NCBI GenBank assembly: GCA_031259195.1 | Contig: JAIRLR010000023.1 | Location: 1 to 6,554, forward strand | DNA from: Streptococcaceae bacterium | GTDB lineage: Bacteria > Bacillota > Bacilli > Lactobacillales > Streptococcaceae | Length of the DNA stretch: 6,554 bases | Direction: 5' to 3' | Shown: positions 6,259 to 6,554 of the stretch, piece after piece | Layout: each line of letters begins with the position of its first letter | Numbering within the stretch: position 1 is the stretch's first letter | Made by a program: the position numbers and the translations under genes | Notes under the pieces: generated by a model | What the model was told of the DNA's origin: nothing | Database searches by the model: none | Seen by the model: the letters and a program-made list of their open reading frames with translations, nothing else

Positions 6259-6423
6259 TAAGAACCTGTTAACTTGTCTCTTTATCGATGAACCCCGTTT
6301 ACCAAGTTTGTAATCAAGCAAAGCTTGAACAAATCGTAAAGAACTTAGGCAGGTCTTTTAACGAAGAAAAGCAAAAAATTACCAAAAAAGTCGCGATTAC
6401 AAAGACAAGTTAACAGGTTCTTA
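6259..6423 (-). repeat. Complete 165-bp palindromic repeat, copy 2, in the leader of the universal stress gene
   Basis: Perfect 21-bp inverted repeats occupy 6259-6279 and 6403-6423; the left arm begins TAAGAACCTGTTAAC and pairing continues imperfectly inward. Within the unit, TCAAGC-AAA-GCTTGA (6314-6328) forms a short hairpin, and 6334-6342 (TCGTAAAGA) pairs with 6354-6364 (TCTTTTAACGA) with small bulges. The predicted fold is therefore a closing stem with at least two internal hairpins. Read on the minus strand its first half resembles the first half of copy 1 (28 of 37 identical over 6351-6387, including TTCGTTAAAA), so relative to the downstream gene both copies point the same way. No transposase is present and no convincing target duplication flanks it. 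Confidence 0.8.
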
Positions 6424-6554
6424 ACGAGTGTCTTACGAAGTTTGACAAAGTTTAGTCAGGACGTACCTTTGGTGCGCTTCTTTTTTCCTTATCTCAGGAA
6501 AAAGTTTAACATAATTTTAATCATGACTTAATTTTAGGACAGATCTAATGATTA
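6424..6554. other. Non-coding end region, possible promoter area for the stress gene
   Basis: Apart from the hairpin at 6460-6490 this stretch has a second AT-rich inverted repeat (6481-6489 with 6496-6504, nine pairs including one G-U, loop of six) and no credible gene. On the minus strand a CTGTCC, 17-base spacer, TAAAAT arrangement (about 6514-6542) could be a weak promoter feeding the stress gene through repeat copy 2. The -35 match is poor, so this is only a candidate. Confidence 0.25.
6460..6490 (+). terminator. Terminator-like hairpin on the plus strand
   Basis: CGTACC (6462-6467) and GGTGCG (6471-6476) form a six-pair stem with one G-U pair around a TTT loop, followed by CTTCTTTTTTCC. 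This fits a short rho-independent terminator for plus-strand transcripts. No plus-strand gene lies between 5792 and here, so it may end the regulator's transcript or belong to an element not visible in this window. Confidence 0.45.

Noticed and set aside
6235..6321. Longer version of the universal stress protein starting at ATG 6321
   Set aside because: The extra 29 residues are encoded by the repeat and the ribosome binding site, precede the normal Usp N-terminus, and the upstream ATG lacks a Shine-Dalgarno sequence. The ATG at 6234 has a strong one.
6534..6554. AGATCTAATGA at the right edge, resembling the end region of repeat copy 1
   Set aside because: The match is about a dozen bases with a gap and the window ends there, so it cannot be told from chance.

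Overview
The window looks like chromosomal DNA from a low-GC Gram-positive bacterium of the order Lactobacillales. The evidence is the AT-rich base composition, AGGAGG-type ribosome binding sites, and an Rgg/GadR/MutR-type regulator, a family concentrated in lactic acid bacteria and streptococci. An Enterococcaceae-like host is a guess from overall feel, not something the sequence proves.

Layout: positions 1-251 hold no gene but contain a truncated (about 10-74) and a complete (75-241) copy of a palindromic repeat. Next comes a three-gene plus-strand operon. It encodes a 930-931 aa polytopic membrane protein with a large C-terminal soluble region (probably a GT-C-like glycosyltransferase), a 300 aa extended-SDR sugar-nucleotide epimerase/dehydratase-like protein with an atypical YxxxR active site, and a 264 aa TIM-barrel sugar isomerase/epimerase whose start overlaps the preceding stop (ATGA). 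These three probably make or modify a sugar and attach it to a cell-surface glycan; the substrate cannot be read from the sequence. A very AT-rich spacer (4784-4925) carries the promoter region of a stand-alone rgg-type regulator gene. That gene runs tail-to-tail into a minus-strand universal stress protein gene, with a 14-base overlap of the coding ends. Positions 6235-6554 hold no gene but contain a second complete repeat copy (6259-6423) and a terminator-like hairpin.

The most interesting signal is the repeat family. The two complete copies are 165-167 bp, bounded by inverted repeats, and share a homologous left half. Each ends within about 10 bases of the Shine-Dalgarno sequence of the following gene. 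Both copies have the same orientation relative to that gene although they lie on opposite strands. A third, truncated copy abuts the first. This could be a MITE-like element, a transcribed structured leader, or both. A second notable point is a strong intrinsic-terminator-like hairpin for the stress gene, embedded in the 3' coding sequence of the convergent regulator gene.
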